Shown here: positions 10,199 to 21,088 of the stretch, piece after piece | How positions within the stretch are numbered: position 1 is the first letter of the stretch | Layout of the letters: the number at the start of each line of letters is the position of its first letter | DNA from: Gymnothorax reevesii | Lineage: Eukaryota > Chordata > Actinopteri > Anguilliformes > Muraenidae | DNA length: 64,000 nucleotides | NCBI GenBank assembly: GCA_029721435.1 | Contig: CM056580.1 | Span: forward strand, 21,646,367 to 21,710,366 | Reading direction: 5' to 3' | The notes under the pieces: generated by a model | Database searches by the model: none | What the model was told of the DNA's origin: nothing | What the model saw: the letters and a program-made list of their open reading frames with translations, nothing else | Program-made: the position numbers and the translations under genes

Positions 10199-10690
10199 GA
10201 AAAGAACCATCCGGACTGTTATAGGCGCAAAGTTCAAAAGCCAGCATCTGTGATGGTATGGGGGTGTATTAGTGCCCAAGGCATGGGCAACTTACCCATA
10301 TGTGAAGGCACCATTAATGCTGAAAGGTACATACAGGTTTTGGAGCAACATATGTTGCCATCCAAGCAACGTCTTTTTCATGGACGCCCCTGCTTATTTC
10401 AGCAAGACAATGCCAAGCCACATTTTACAACACCATGGCTCCGTAGTAAAAGAGTGCGGGTACTAGACTGGCCTGCCCGTAGTCCAGACCTGTCTCCCAT
10501 TGAAAATGTGTGGCGCATTATGAAGCGTAAAATACGACAACGGAGACCCCGGACTGTTGAACAACTTAAGCTGTACATCAAGCAAGAATGGGAGAGACTT
10601 CCACCTGATAAGCTTCAAAAATTGGTCTCCTCAGTTCCCAAATGTTTACTGAGTATCGTTAAAAGGAAAGGCGATGTAACACAGTGGTAA
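10188..10690 (+). pseudogene. Tc1-like transposase, C-terminal part (broken)
   Basis: This continues the 6398 gene: EEKNHPDCYRRKVQ, PASVMVWGCISAQGMG, then CLFQQDN (second catalytic Asp) and SPDLSPIEN (catalytic Glu), ending KRKGDVTQW before TAA. Only 31 residues separate the second D and the E instead of 34. A 9-bp deletion just after AKPH, compared with family members, explains this. So the C-terminal half is open but its active site spacing is altered. Confidence 0.9.
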
Positions 10691-10913
10691 AAAGGCCCCT
10701 GTGCCAACTTTTTTGCAATGTGTAGATGCCTTTAAAATCTAAGTTAATGATTATTTGCAAAAAAAAATAAAGTGTCTCAGTTTGAACATTAAGCATTTTG
10801 TCTTTGCAGTATATTCAATTGAATATAAGTTGAAAAGGATTTGCAAATCATTGTATTCTGATTTTATCTACGATTTACATAACTTGCCAACTTCACTGGT
10901 TTTAGGTTTTGTA
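10688..10913. repeat. Right inverted repeat of the split Tc1-like element
   Basis: Pairs with 6033-6258. Internal landmarks are TTTGCAGTATATTCAATTGA and GGATTTGCAAATCATTG. It ends TTAGGTTTTGTA, with the terminal TA at 10912-10913. Confidence 0.8.
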
Positions 10914-11455
10914 GAATGAGGTGCTCCACGTGTGTTACTACCTTTTTAGGCCATGTTTGGCCATTTTGATTCGACCCCCCACCCCAAAGACAGGCAGAAT
11001 GGCAAAATTTTGTCAGAATTTTCACTTTTTGGCCCCCCAAATGGCCTAATTTTGCTAGATTACATGCTTTTTCCATGTTATCTTCCTTAGCACACCTACC
11101 CTTAATTGTTTTAGTGTGTTAAGCCTATCCTGGGTTGTATAATAATGCCACACTGGAGGCCTAAAGGTACTTGACTACACCGCGTTCCTCACGTTTCACG
11201 TACTACGATTATCGCCGCCACACATCTCTATATGCGCAGTCCGGGACTTTTCACTTGTTAGTATTTTAGATAGGCCTCTTCTCTAATATCCTGACCAGAA
11301 GTAAAGAACCTTGTGCAATACCTTCACTGCTTTCAGGTACATTTTCCCATCATCACTCACGTTTCAATTTCAATTTTTTTGTCAGAAAGGGCACCTCCAC
11401 CCCATCCAGCAAATATTCATATTTCACCAGAAATTGGCCCAATGGTATCCCTAAC
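10914..11455. other. No gene seen
   Basis: Non-coding sequence, with a pyrimidine-rich middle and a GC-richer patch at about 11180-11250. The part next to 11456 may be the 3' untranslated region of the CR1-like LINE that follows on the minus strand. Confidence 0.35.
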
Positions 11456-13268
11456 TTACGCAACAGCCAATATGTAGACACTGCATACTTTTAAAAAAAA
11501 AATTCCTGAACATGAGCAATGACATTTACCAACCCTTGAACAGGAATCATCAGAAGAAAAATAGTTGTTGAACTTTTCTTTATAAAAATGGAGTAGCTTC
11601 AATTTAAAAGCAGCTGTAGAATCAGAAATTTGATAGAGGTGACGGGCGTTCCACAAATAAAATAATCTGCTAAAATAAGAATGGCGGAAAAGTTTCAGTC
11701 CTAAATTTTGGAATTTTCATTAAAAATGTATCCTCATTTTGAAATGAAACAAAACGGTTGTAATTAATGTCATATTAATGACATAATTAATGTCTTCAAG
11801 CATTTGCACAAGAATACACAATCAAATATATCACGTCTGTATCCCAGCGGTAAAAGATCAAGCTTCATTAGTCGGGCTTTGTAATTGCTTTCAACACAAT
11901 CATTATAACCAAGAATGTACTTAGTGGCTCTCCGTTGCACACCTTCAATATGAAGGAGAGATTTTTTTGTTGAAACAGCCCGAGATTTGGTGGAGTATTC
12001 TAAAAGTGGTCTTATAAGCGAAATATACAGTTTTCGTTTTGTTTGAACTGAACATGTATGACCGCAAGTTCTTTGAATTAATCCAAGCATGCGATTTGCT
12101 TTGCTGGCCAAGACATTTGCATGCGCTTCCCATGATGAATTTGAAAACACCACAATCCCAAGATCATGCATGCAGTCAACTTTTTCAATTAAATTACCAT
12201 TCATTGTGTAATGGTGAAGAATGGGAATTCGCTTCCTTGTAATGCTCAATAGTTTACATTTACCGGCGTTAAATCTCATGTCCCATTTACGACTCCAATC
12301 CAAAATGTTTTCTAGGTCGCACTGCAGGTGTGACTAGTCTTGCGTGTTTCTGATCTTTCTTATGCATTTAGAATCATCAGCAAACAAGGCGACCCTTGTC
12401 TCAGGACTTACACAGTCTGGCATATCATTAATTTACAGCAGAAACATCAAAGGGCCTAAAATTGATCCTTGTGGAACCCCTGATTTAAAGGGAGACCAGG
12501 ATGATAGGGCACCGCCGACAGCAACTCTTTGTTTACGATTGGATAAGTACGACCTAAACCACTTTAAAAGATTACCATGAAATCCATATGCCTGGAATTT
12601 ATATAAAAGTGAGTCACGGGGGACAGAGTCGAAAGCAGATGAAAAGTCTGGATATAAAATATCAATTTGTCCGGACTGATCTAAGAATTTGCCAACTTCG
12701 TGAAATACCTGGATTAACTGAGTTGTTGTCGACTGACCCTTTACAAAACTATGTTGTAGGTGATGTAAAACAGGCACTTCATGAGGACAAAATTAAGAAT
12801 GCACCTTTCCAGCACCTTGCTACAAATGCATAATAATGATACTGGTTGATAATTACTCACATTTTCTTTGTCAGATTTTTTATGGACTGAAATAACATTT
12901 GCTGTCAGCCAATCAAGTGGTAATTCTCCAGTTTGAAGAGATTTGTTAAAAAGACTACAAAGTGCCAATTCACGAGCACATTTTTTTCAAATCGGAGCTG
13001 GTAACATGTCAGGCCCATGTGCTTTGCTTGTATCAAGGTTAATCAAAACTGATTCAACATCATGGACAGTAATCCTTAAATCACCCAAATGAGCATGTTT
13101 AAAGACAATTATATCCCGGTATATATGAGGGGTAAATAGGGATTGAAAATACTCCTTGAACAGACTAGCCTTTGCGCGAGGATCAGAGGCAGTTTTATCT
13201 CCATAAGCAACAAGACTGGGGACACTTTTTTTTTGTTTTACTCTTGAAGAGTAAAACAGAGTCAATAT
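11456..13268 (-). pseudogene. CR1-like LINE reverse transcriptase remnant
   Basis: Minus-strand blocks run in the correct order with stops and frameshifts. They are TSKAHGPDMLPAP (about 13010), LFNKSLQTGELPLDW and NYQPVSLLCICSKVLE (12741-12968), and LDQSGQIDI..DFSSAFDSVPRDSLLYKF (about 12650). Then come SGVPQGSILGPLMFL (about 12440), FADDSKC (catalytic Asp pair in codons 12374-12379), GKCKLLSITRKR, KANRMLGLIQRTCG, LIRPLLEYSTKSR and VQRRATKYILGY. The last part (11456-11656) has LWNAR-like, STAAFKLKLLHFY and SSDDSCSRVGKC, the usual tail of CR1/Rex1-group enzymes. No endonuclease was recognised, so the copy is 5'-truncated. Clade assignment within the CR1/Rex1 group is uncertain. Confidence 0.82.
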
Positions 13269-14644
13269 TACTGTCAGAACAGTTCAAAGCCCCAAGACAA
13301 GCCATCAGAGAAAGTAGATCACCTATGCCTAAGATAACCATATCATATTGCTTTAATAGGACAATATTTTACAAAGATTCTGTGCTTAGTCATATAACTT
13401 TAATCTAAACAAAACATGATAGAACACATTGATCGAAAGTATTTAACTGATTTTCACAGACATAATATAATCAACAAGCAAGCTGTAAAGTTAGTACACT
13501 TTTATTATGCCCCGCTACGACACAATCTATCAGATCAGTATGGAGTTTTTTTTCCCCAGAAACTACTATGCCTAGATGAATTAATTTTGTGCACATGTGC
13601 TTCAAGTCATGCCCTTGCTTAGGTTTGAGATGGGATTCCATGGAAGCAGGGAATATTGATGACAATGTTATCTTCTTTACTAATGCGATTAATCTTTTGA
13701 AATACACGCTATCCGTACGCTGTTATAAATTGTTTGAATTTAACAGCTAAATTAACGGGTTGTCTCCTTGTTATTTTAACTGTGAGTAGAGTCCCGCACG
13801 CATTTAACCCCTTAAGCCCTACGCCCCAGTACCAAGGGGCGGTGGTTACGCATAATAAATACAGCATGTTTCCAAATCGCAACATTGTCATGCGGCATTT
13901 CCACATTTTGTGAAGAAACTAGGCAAAAAGCTCATATGGACCATTTTTATCTCAACCGAACACCATTCAAATACAAACCAATGAATGAAAGAGGAAAGTC
14001 CACAGAATCCAACGATGTTAGCCCTGTCATTTTAAACCAACACCACACTCAAACAGCAGACATGAGCAAAGAAATTTCTTACCTGTGATATTTTGTAATA
14101 AAAAAACTGCTCGAGGGTAAATCCACGCTTGCTATTGTTAGCTCAATGTGTCCTTGTTATAACGAAACTAGATCTGAGAGTATCAAGGCATGTTTTTCTT
14201 CCCGAGCATTGCTTCAAAGATCTCAGTTCTGCAGCATTCAGCTTGCTTGCAATGTATTTTCCTCTCTGTGATCGGCGTGTGATGCTGTCAGTAAGACTTT
14301 GCCAGAAGCCTTTTGATTCTGTGGCTTTTGATGTTTCCAACGAGCGCTAAAGCACCTTTATTGCACAAAGCTAGCCTGAGCTAGAGCCTTGCGTTCCCAG
14401 TGCGTCAAACCGAGTCCATGGGCCATTCGATTGTACTCAAATAGCGTGACAATATAGACACTTAACAGGTTTGTTTGTGGTATTTTCGGTATGATTATCC
14501 ACTAAATATTCAACCATTGTTTTCAAAGTCGTTTTCTTACAGAAACGCGTGAATACTGAGGGCACAACAGTACAAACAAGGTGAGTGACTTGTTTTTTTG
14601 ACTCATTCTTTATATAGGCAATTTGAGAAGCAGCATCACTGCCA
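13269..14644. other. No gene seen; possible foldback end near 13804
   Basis: TTTAACCCCTTAAGCCCTAC at about 13803 resembles the end of a piggyBac-like element, but I found no matching opposite end. A palindrome GTTTTACTCTTGAAGAGTAAAAC is centred near 13247. Nothing coding is recognisable. Confidence 0.3.
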
Positions 14645-14740
14645 GATGGAATAGCCTAGTGGTTAGGGTGTAGGGCTGCAACTAGAGTGGCCTGATTTTG
14701 AGTCCCTGACCAGGCGTGCTTTAGTATGGCAATAGTAGCA
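14645..14740 (+). repeat. tRNA-derived SINE remnant
   Basis: TAGCCTAGTGG (14652-14662) fits the RNA polymerase III A box exactly, and GATTTTGAGTCC, about 35 bp later, is a degraded B box. The rest resembles the tRNA-like head of fish SINEs. There is no cloverleaf good enough for a functional tRNA and no clear tail. Confidence 0.5.
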
Positions 14741-15298
14741 TTTTGCTTTTAGAAATAATTGCTGCGGTTTTTATTCTTTTAACTTTTCCCCAATTTTTTC
14801 ATCCCTTTTGTTTTCATAATCTTATTCATTTGCTTTTTTACATAAATCTGCTCCAGTGGAGCCAACTTCATTTTCTTTGTAATTATTATCTTTGAATGAG
14901 AAATCGTATGGGCTATAGGACAGGCAGAAATAATACTAAAAAAAAAAAAAATTCTAGAAATTAAAAACTGGTTGTATTTGGATGGAATGTATGTTTGTAG
15001 AGACAAATAAGTGAAATTAGATTAGTTTTACAGTTTAATATCTGAGAAATCTGATTCGGCACACAAGGTACCTGAATTGCCACTTTGGAGAATCCACCTA
15101 GACATTACTCTCTAATTTTGTTTTTTGTTTGGCACCGATAATGGTAAGATTCTGTGCTGTAAATTTTTAGAGGTTTCAAACTTCAACTAATTAAGTTTAC
15201 AAGGGATAGAGGTAAAACTTTGATGGTGCAAAATGAGGTATTTGATTTATGCTGTGTCCCATACTCATTTACTCTGACTCAGTGACATATATTAAAGG
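14741..15298. other. AT-rich, no gene seen
   Basis: AT-rich DNA with an A-run at about 14938-14951. No recognisable feature. Confidence 0.35.
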
Positions 15299-15434
15299 AA
15301 TAAGCCCCGAGAAGCAGTGGGTTACAGTGATTCTACAAAGGCTGGGTGTTCCAAGGCGCGATGCGCAGCGGAGTGTCTTAGTGCCCCTCCGCCATTGTAG
15401 AATCACTGTAACCCACTGCTTCAAGGGGCTTATT
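15299..15434. repeat. 136-bp hairpin (foldback element)
   Basis: Two 40-bp arms, 15299-15338 and 15395-15434, are reverse complements at 38 of 40 positions by hand count (left arm starts AATAAGCCCCGAGAAGCAGT, right arm ends CAAGGGGCTTATT). They enclose a 56-bp GC-rich loop. The word GCAGTGGGTTACA(C/G)TGAT recurs at about 18702-18720. It looks like a short foldback transposon (MITE). Confidence 0.75.
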
Positions 15435-15448
15435 GCTTTTTTAAAATG

Positions 15449-15506
15449 GTTACCCTACATATAGCCGATCAAATAAACACAAACAAAAAAAAAATCAACA
15501 ATTTAT
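15449..15506. repeat. Dispersed repeat, copy 1
   Basis: CCCTACATATAGCC followed by AAATAAACAC, an A-run and TCAACAATTTA occurs here and at 18381-18441. The two copies lie on either side of, but not directly against, the hAT-like element. Confidence 0.6.
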
Positions 15507-15832
15507 TGGTAATAATGCAACAATAAAATTGAGAACTATTAATTCTTCCACCAAGCAAGATTGAGTGGGCAGAATGGTTGGCAAGCAACACAGACCCTAA
15601 GATTGCTTTTTCATCTAGCGCCATTATCATGTCATGTGAGGCTATTTGGGCTCATTAATGTAGATATACCTTGAAAGCACGCTATTTGGAATGTCTCCTT
15701 CAGTCTCCCGAAGACCCTGTTTCATAATGTTACGTTTGTTTCAGTTTTCGAGTTTCCTTGGTCTCAACTTGCGGCGATCAGCCATATCATTACAACCAGC
15801 AGCGAGAGTAGGGAACAAGATTGACTTTAGTC

Positions 15833-15840
15833 CTCCACAC
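15833..15840. repeat. 8-bp target duplication of hAT-like element, left
   Basis: CTCCACAC lies directly against the element's CAGTGGCG end and is repeated exactly at 18286-18293. Confidence 0.85.
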
Positions 15841-18285
15841 CAGTGGCGTAGCCAGAAAAATGACTCTGGGTGTGCCCCTTTAATTTTTTCAAACACAAAA
15901 AGCTACGCACCCTCACAAAAATAAAACAATCCATTACTCACTACCACATAGCGATAAGTTATGTGGTAGTGATTGCCTATAGGCAACAATCAGGCAGAAA
16001 ATATATTGATAACTGAAGCCTCAGTCTCTGCAAAACAGGATAGGTCTACAGTTTATGTACCTGCACCAGAGCCTTCACAGAAATACACCTATCCATTACT
16101 CTCCACACAGCTACAACACAGCCATAACACAGCTTATAAAAAGTGCTTTGGTCATTCTTTGTTTGTTATTTAAACAGTGTAATCATCATTTAAGCTTATC
16201 AAATAAAATAAAATAGGCCTATAGATACCAACAGCAGAAAAGATAACAATTTGACCTACAGGCTACAGCATCACAAAAACACAACCAGTTTAATCCCTTA
16301 TATGCCTACTATGACTAGGCAGAACGGATAACTTGGCCAATTACAACTAGCCGAGCCCCCTCTGGACCACCTCATGAGATCCATAGTAAAGAGTGTATAC
16401 AATTGGATCAATGACCACCAAAGCACTTTAATTACACATTACAGGCATTTTCTTGTCATATCATAGGATCTATAATATTATCAAGGATAATCAAGGTCAT
16501 TTAGCACCACAACTACATCAGGCCACTTGAAGGTAAGCAGCCTGCCCTGTTATAACTATATTTCAGTTATTTTTTTGTTATGACTGCTGGATAACACTGT
16601 TACAGTATTCCATGTTTAACTTTCATCATTACACCCTCAAGAGGATGTGCTGCCAAAAAAAGTGTCAGAGTCAGTTTCCCCGGTGATGTGAAGAGGAGCG
16701 AAAAACTGTTGCCTCAAATTAGTTGGAGCCAATCTAACAATTATTAATAATTAAAACAGCTACAAATGTGAGGTAATCATACTCCAACACTTTTTCACAA
16801 CCAAAGACCACACATTTGGGAAGCTTTATGTTCAGTTTATTGAAAATAAGGAACAGGAAAAGGCCTCCAAATCCGAGACTCAGGGTGCAGGGTGAGTGTC
16901 GTCGGTCTCATTTTAGGGGAAATTTGGGAACAAATTGGCAGTGATTCTTCTGCTGAAAGAGAGAGAAGGTGAGAAAGAGAGAAAGGGTTGGACACCTATA
17001 TTGGCTTGAATGGGGGATTCACAGGAGATGTGGAGGGGCTCACTTTCCCAATGGAACATCATCAGTATGTTGACGTTGAACAAAGTATGGAAAGTGGCAT
17101 CAGTTACTGATGTGATGGGAATATGTATAAAGATGTCTCGTGTTCTTCAGTCTTTTAGACATGTAATACAGTATAGCTTATTTTTTTATTTTATTCATCT
17201 ATTTATTTTTGCATTAATTATGATTCCCCACTTAGCCATGTATGTTTGGCCCAGTTTGACTTTTTATTCGGTTTTAATCTTGTATTTGGTCCCCAGCTTC
17301 CCTCTCCATTTGCCATCAATCCTAAATCAGCTGAGCGGCTACAAAATCTAAGCAGGTAATAGTGAACTGATTCACAAATCCCAAAACACTCAAACCATTG
17401 GTTACAATTTATTTTACTGTATACAAGGTCAAGCTCAAGGTCAAGGTCAAGGTCAAATTTATTTATATAGCACTTTAACATCTGAAGTCTGCCAAAGTGC
17501 AGGACAAACTAGAAAGCATTAAAGAATTAAAATACAACTATAGGAATGGAAGAAAAGGAAAAAAGTAAACAAGTAAAAAAATTACACATAAAATCAATAT
17601 TAATAACGATGTATCACAACAAAGAAAAGCCCTTTTTATTATTGAATAACGTAAGCTTTACGTTGAACGTCAGGATCAACTCAAAATGGATAACCTCACT
17701 TCATCGCCTCCACTCATCACAACACCACCAAAACCAATATATTTCCGCCAATTTTAAAATTAATAATTAATATTTGACTCCCCCACCCCACAAAAATCAC
17801 GTCTGAGAGACATTTTTCTCCAATTCCACGACGGTGGTGTATGAAATGGCATCTAAAGAATGGAATTTACAATTGGCTATTATGCTGCTTGTGGTTAAGG
17901 CTAGTTACTATGCATTGGAACTTTAACTAGCTAGCTAGTATCCTAGCCCAATTTGTTGTCCATAACGTTGAATACATCGCCATATTTTGAGGGGGATAAT
18001 CCAATTAAATGCTTTACTCTACGTGTAAATTAAATTCAGATGTGTTGACGACATACAATATAATTCTTTAAACATCTTACCTTCTGCAAATACCTCAGTT
18101 AATGCATCATGATGGGATCTTTTTTGCCTCAGCTCAGCAGCATGACTAGTCTTCTTTGATAACTTCCAGGAACTATTCCATTGCTGTGAAAAAATTGGTC
18201 CTCTGGAGTCAATGAAAATGACCTGACTCTCTCTCTATATATGGCTCTGGCCTGGGTGAGAGGCACAAGTGTAGCTACGCCAGTG
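15841..18285. mobile_element. hAT-like element, 2445 bp, no transposase seen
   Basis: The left end CAGTGGCGTAGC and the right end GCTACGCCAGTG are inverted copies with one mismatch in 12. CAGTGGCGTA-type ends are typical of a hAT group common in fish, and the perfect 8-bp duplication CTCCACAC fits hAT integration. No hAT dimerisation motif or reading frame longer than about 113 residues is visible, so this is a non-autonomous or gutted copy. It contains the 3' end of another retroposon near 17424. An alternative is a decayed autonomous element whose frames I cannot read. Confidence 0.8.
17424..17520 (-). repeat. LINE/SINE 3' end with hexamer tail
   Basis: A run of CAAGGT/CAAGCT hexamers (17424-17456) is followed by AAATTTATTTATATAGCAC. 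On the minus strand this is the GTGCTATATAAATAAATTTGACC pattern with a repeated short tail, the usual 3' end of several fish LINEs and their SINEs. Only the end is present. Confidence 0.6.
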
Positions 18286-18293
18286 CTCCACAC
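18286..18293. repeat. 8-bp target duplication of hAT-like element, right
   Basis: Exact copy of CTCCACAC found at 15833-15840. Confidence 0.85.
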
Positions 18294-18380
18294 TTGCCAG
18301 TGTCCAGGAAAATATGTTGAATAGCACATTAGTTTGCTAGCCAGCTTGTCAACTAGCTAGCATTCACTGGAATGGATGTG

Positions 18381-18441
18381 GTTCCCCTACATATAGCCCA
18401 TAAAATAAACACTCAAGAAAAAACAAAAAATCAACAATTTA
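18381..18441. repeat. Dispersed repeat, copy 2
   Basis: Matches 15449-15506 (CCCCTACATATAGCC, AAATAAACAC, AAAAAATCAACAATTTA), with the same orientation. Confidence 0.6.
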
Positions 18442-18665
18442 CGGAAATAGTGAGCTTGTTAGTAACGTAGCTAAAGTGATATCAAACTCTATAATGCTAT
18501 AGCTAGCTAGGTAAAGAGCCAACTGGTTAGCAGGCTTAAAGGCCTAAAGTTGGCTAACACTGAAATAGCGAGCTAGTTAGCAACTTAGCTAAAGAGTTCG
18601 ATATCAATGTTTCCAATGAAATATATAAACGTGTTTCTATAATGCTATAGCTATCTAGGTAGCGC
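18440..18665 (+). repeat. Two-unit degenerate tandem repeat
   Basis: The words GAAATAGTGAGCTTGTTAG...TAGCTAAAG...ATATCAA...TATAATGCTATAGCTAGCTAGGTA at about 18437-18515 reappear as GAAATAGCGAGCTAGTTAG...TAGCTAAAG...ATATCAA...TATAATGCTATAGCTATCTAGGTA at about 18563-18662. The second unit carries an insertion. Origin unknown. Confidence 0.6.
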
Positions 18666-18792
18666 ACAGGGATATTTTGTGCTACAGTCTGCCAAAAAAA
18701 TGCAGTGGGTTACACTGATCTTATACCGGCATGGAACGTGGCTCGTCCAATCACATTAAAGGATGGGAAGCACCTGTTCTATAGACTAATTT

Positions 18793-19075
18793 TTATGCCC
18801 CTGCCCTCCAAAGAAGAAAGGGGGCATTATGTTGACACTTTGTCCGTCTGTTGTCCGTTAACTTTTCGTTTCCGTGGGATAACTATAGAATCCCTCGTCG
18901 GATTGATGCCATTTCTTAATGCCGTATTGGGTGTGGCTAGAGGAAGGTTCCTTTCGAAAACCAGCGTTGTGCGATATCTAATATGGCCGCCACAGCAGCC
19001 ATCTCAATATGCCCTTGATCAACATACAGGCGGGGGCATATGCCACGCTCTGCATTGCTCTTGTTACTCAATGGC
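18793..19075. repeat. Dispersed repeat with GGGGGCAT ends
   Basis: ATGCCCCTGCCCTCCAAAGA and AAGAAAGGGGGCATTATGTT mark one side; CAGGCGGGGGCATATGCC and GCATTGCTCTTGTTACTCAA mark the other. The internal TTGTCCGTCTGTTGTCCG is typical of a repeat I have seen in many aquatic animals. The class is unknown to me. The 144-residue open frame at 18705-19139 overlaps it and has no domain. Confidence 0.45.
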
Positions 19076-20738
19076 AGAAATCCCAAATGGTTTTACCTTT
19101 ATTATGATACTAAGATTATTCAAAGCAGAAGAAGGATGAGGGTATTAGAATCTATTCTTGAGGTATTTGGCAGGATGTGGATCTCACAACACAAAATATT
19201 TTTCAAAGTCAAAGCAGAGTGTTAGACTGTAGCAGGAGGGTTGTACAGTTTGTGTTTCAGGAAATGAGGTATAGTATTCCCTTGCAATGATCCACAGCGT
19301 AACAAATGAGATAAATGATGGTGCCGGATACAAAAGTCTGCAGGCAGGGCCACATTAGCACATTTATGATAAACACCTGTTTATTTTTGAGCAGATGGAG
19401 CAGGCTGTGTTGGATTGGTGAGCCACTTTAGGTGGTATCATTAGTCAATACAGCTGCTCCACTGGAGACTAAACTGAAAGCAGTGGGAAAAGGGATATTT
19501 TTTTAAGTGATAAAAAATCAGTACAAATCCATTTTGCATACCAAATTACAAGTGCAGTAGTTGACAATATGTTCTCCTTTGCTTCGATTTAAAGAAAACA
19601 GTTTGGCGAGTTCAAAAAATAGTTACAAATTGCTTATATGTTCTGGGCTTAGGTAGTTGGCATTGCTACAAAGTTGGATGGGTCAGATGTCTGAGGACCC
19701 ATGACCTTGCTGGGTTTAATAAAGTATATGTAATCTTGTCTCATTTTATTTCATGCTAAGTTAAGCAAATCCCGACATCAACATCCTGGCATCTTAAATA
19801 ATTTAAAATGACAAAGTAAAAAATGAGCTTCAAATAATGCAATCACACACTTAATTTTAAAATACGTCCTAATTTCATACCCCCAACCTTCCCATAATTG
19901 CCTATTAATGTAATTCATTAAGTGGGTTGTCTGACTTACAATGAATATAAGACTTTTCCCACCTGTTCACCCCTACGTTCTCACATTTCAGTGGGAAAGC
20001 ATTTAATTTTGACTATATTCACAGTTTGTGTTATTGCTTTTGCCTTTTAGATGCGGTGTCATGTCAATGAGTCAGTCTCATGCATGAAAGTGGATAGGTC
20101 AGAATGCGCCAATTAAGCAAGTCTTTTTTGCCCAAGAATTCAGTCGGCAGATCTCCCAAAGTAGTTCTACTTTCTGATTGAGACAGTCAGCAAATTTGCA
20201 AACTAGGATGATTGAGCAGAATATAATAAAGAGGCGGAATTTTGTTTTTTGAACATTTTTCCCCAAATCTATGGTCCCTTGTTTCTGGCCATAAAACAAT
20301 AGCTTATTTTCATAATATATGACATGCACTCATGACGTCTAAATCTAATTTACAATTACATTTAAAGCACTGTAGTGACAATAAACAGTAAACTTGACAG
20401 ATTTTCTCCTGGTATATGGAAGTTATTGTCCCTGCATGTGAATGTTTGAATAATTAGTAATAATAATTGGGCTGAGCAATGGATTGGCAATTTGATTTGA
20501 TGAGTGTATCATTGGCCCTTGTTCACAGAATGAGCAGGATAGGCTCTTTGCTGCATTAAGTTCAACATGAATGTGAGCATAATTTAGGCTTTTGAAAGTC
20601 AGCATTTGAATGGCAAAATATTCAATGAATGTGGGAGCATTGATTCATTTCCCAGTCAATATCTGATAATTAAATCTAAAAAGTGTTCTTTCCCCGCACG
20701 CTGAGCCATCACAAGGAGGAAAATGCACATCACCATTC
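19076..20738. other. No gene seen
   Basis: AT-rich DNA. Open frames below 80 residues show no domain. Nothing repeats clearly. Confidence 0.35.
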
Positions 20739-21088
20739 AAGGTGCACTATGCAAGTTTGTTTACTTTCTGCGCGATTACATTTTTGTCTGAATTTCGCCG
20801 ACATCTCTCCACGATCCGCTAGCTGCCTGCCCCTAAATTCACAGTAAAAAAAAAAAAAAACCCGGGCTCTGGAGACCGCACAGGCATTACAAACTGCAAA
20901 TAAACACAAGGGGCAAAGGCTGTGCCCCTTAACATAACAAACCGTCCCGGCCAATCAACGACAGGAGTGGACCATTATGGAAGCATGGGAAGGAGGGAAC
21001 TATGGGAGGAAGGGGTGGGCTTCCTCTGTTTTGTTTGAATTTGAGAGTCAACAGAAGTGATTGTAAACAAACTTGCATAGTGCACCTT
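20739..21088. mobile_element. 350-bp MITE with perfect 26-bp inverted ends
   Basis: AAGGTGCACTATGCAAGTTT... at 20739-20764 is the exact reverse complement of 21063-21088 (26 of 26). The interior is GC-richer, with a run of A (20847-20861), and has no transposase. I could not settle a target duplication: flanks TTC and TAA do not match well. The class (hAT- or Harbinger-like) is left open. A non-autonomous element mobilised in trans is the usual interpretation. Confidence 0.85.

Larger units (their letters stand above)
6033..10913 (+). mobile_element. Tc1-like transposon split by a LINE insertion
   Basis: The two ends are inverted copies: TATAAAACCCAAAACCAGTG at 6033, and the reverse complement of the sequence ending at 10913 reads TACAAAACCTAAAACCAGTG. 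Each arm is about 225 bp and shares GATTTGCAAATC and TTGAAAAGGAT words. The element starts and ends with TA. Removing the insertion at 6920-10187 leaves about 1.6 kb, the right size for Tc1. The plus-strand transposase reads through the junction (RVLWTK before, EEKNHPDC after), which shows one element was split. The same terminal-repeat class (GAAGTTGG...) recurs elsewhere in this window. Confidence 0.9.

Noticed and set aside
9887..10279. Open frames of 80-100 residues on both strands at the LINE 5' region
   Set aside because: They overlap each other, are Pro/Gly-rich without domains, and lie in the truncated 5' part of the LINE.
14645..14740. Possible functional tRNA gene
   Set aside because: The B box is degraded, no acceptor stem pairs, and the sequence is SINE-like.
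18705..19139. 144-residue open frame as a candidate gene
   Set aside because: It covers a dispersed repeat (GGGGGCAT ends) and has no recognisable domain.
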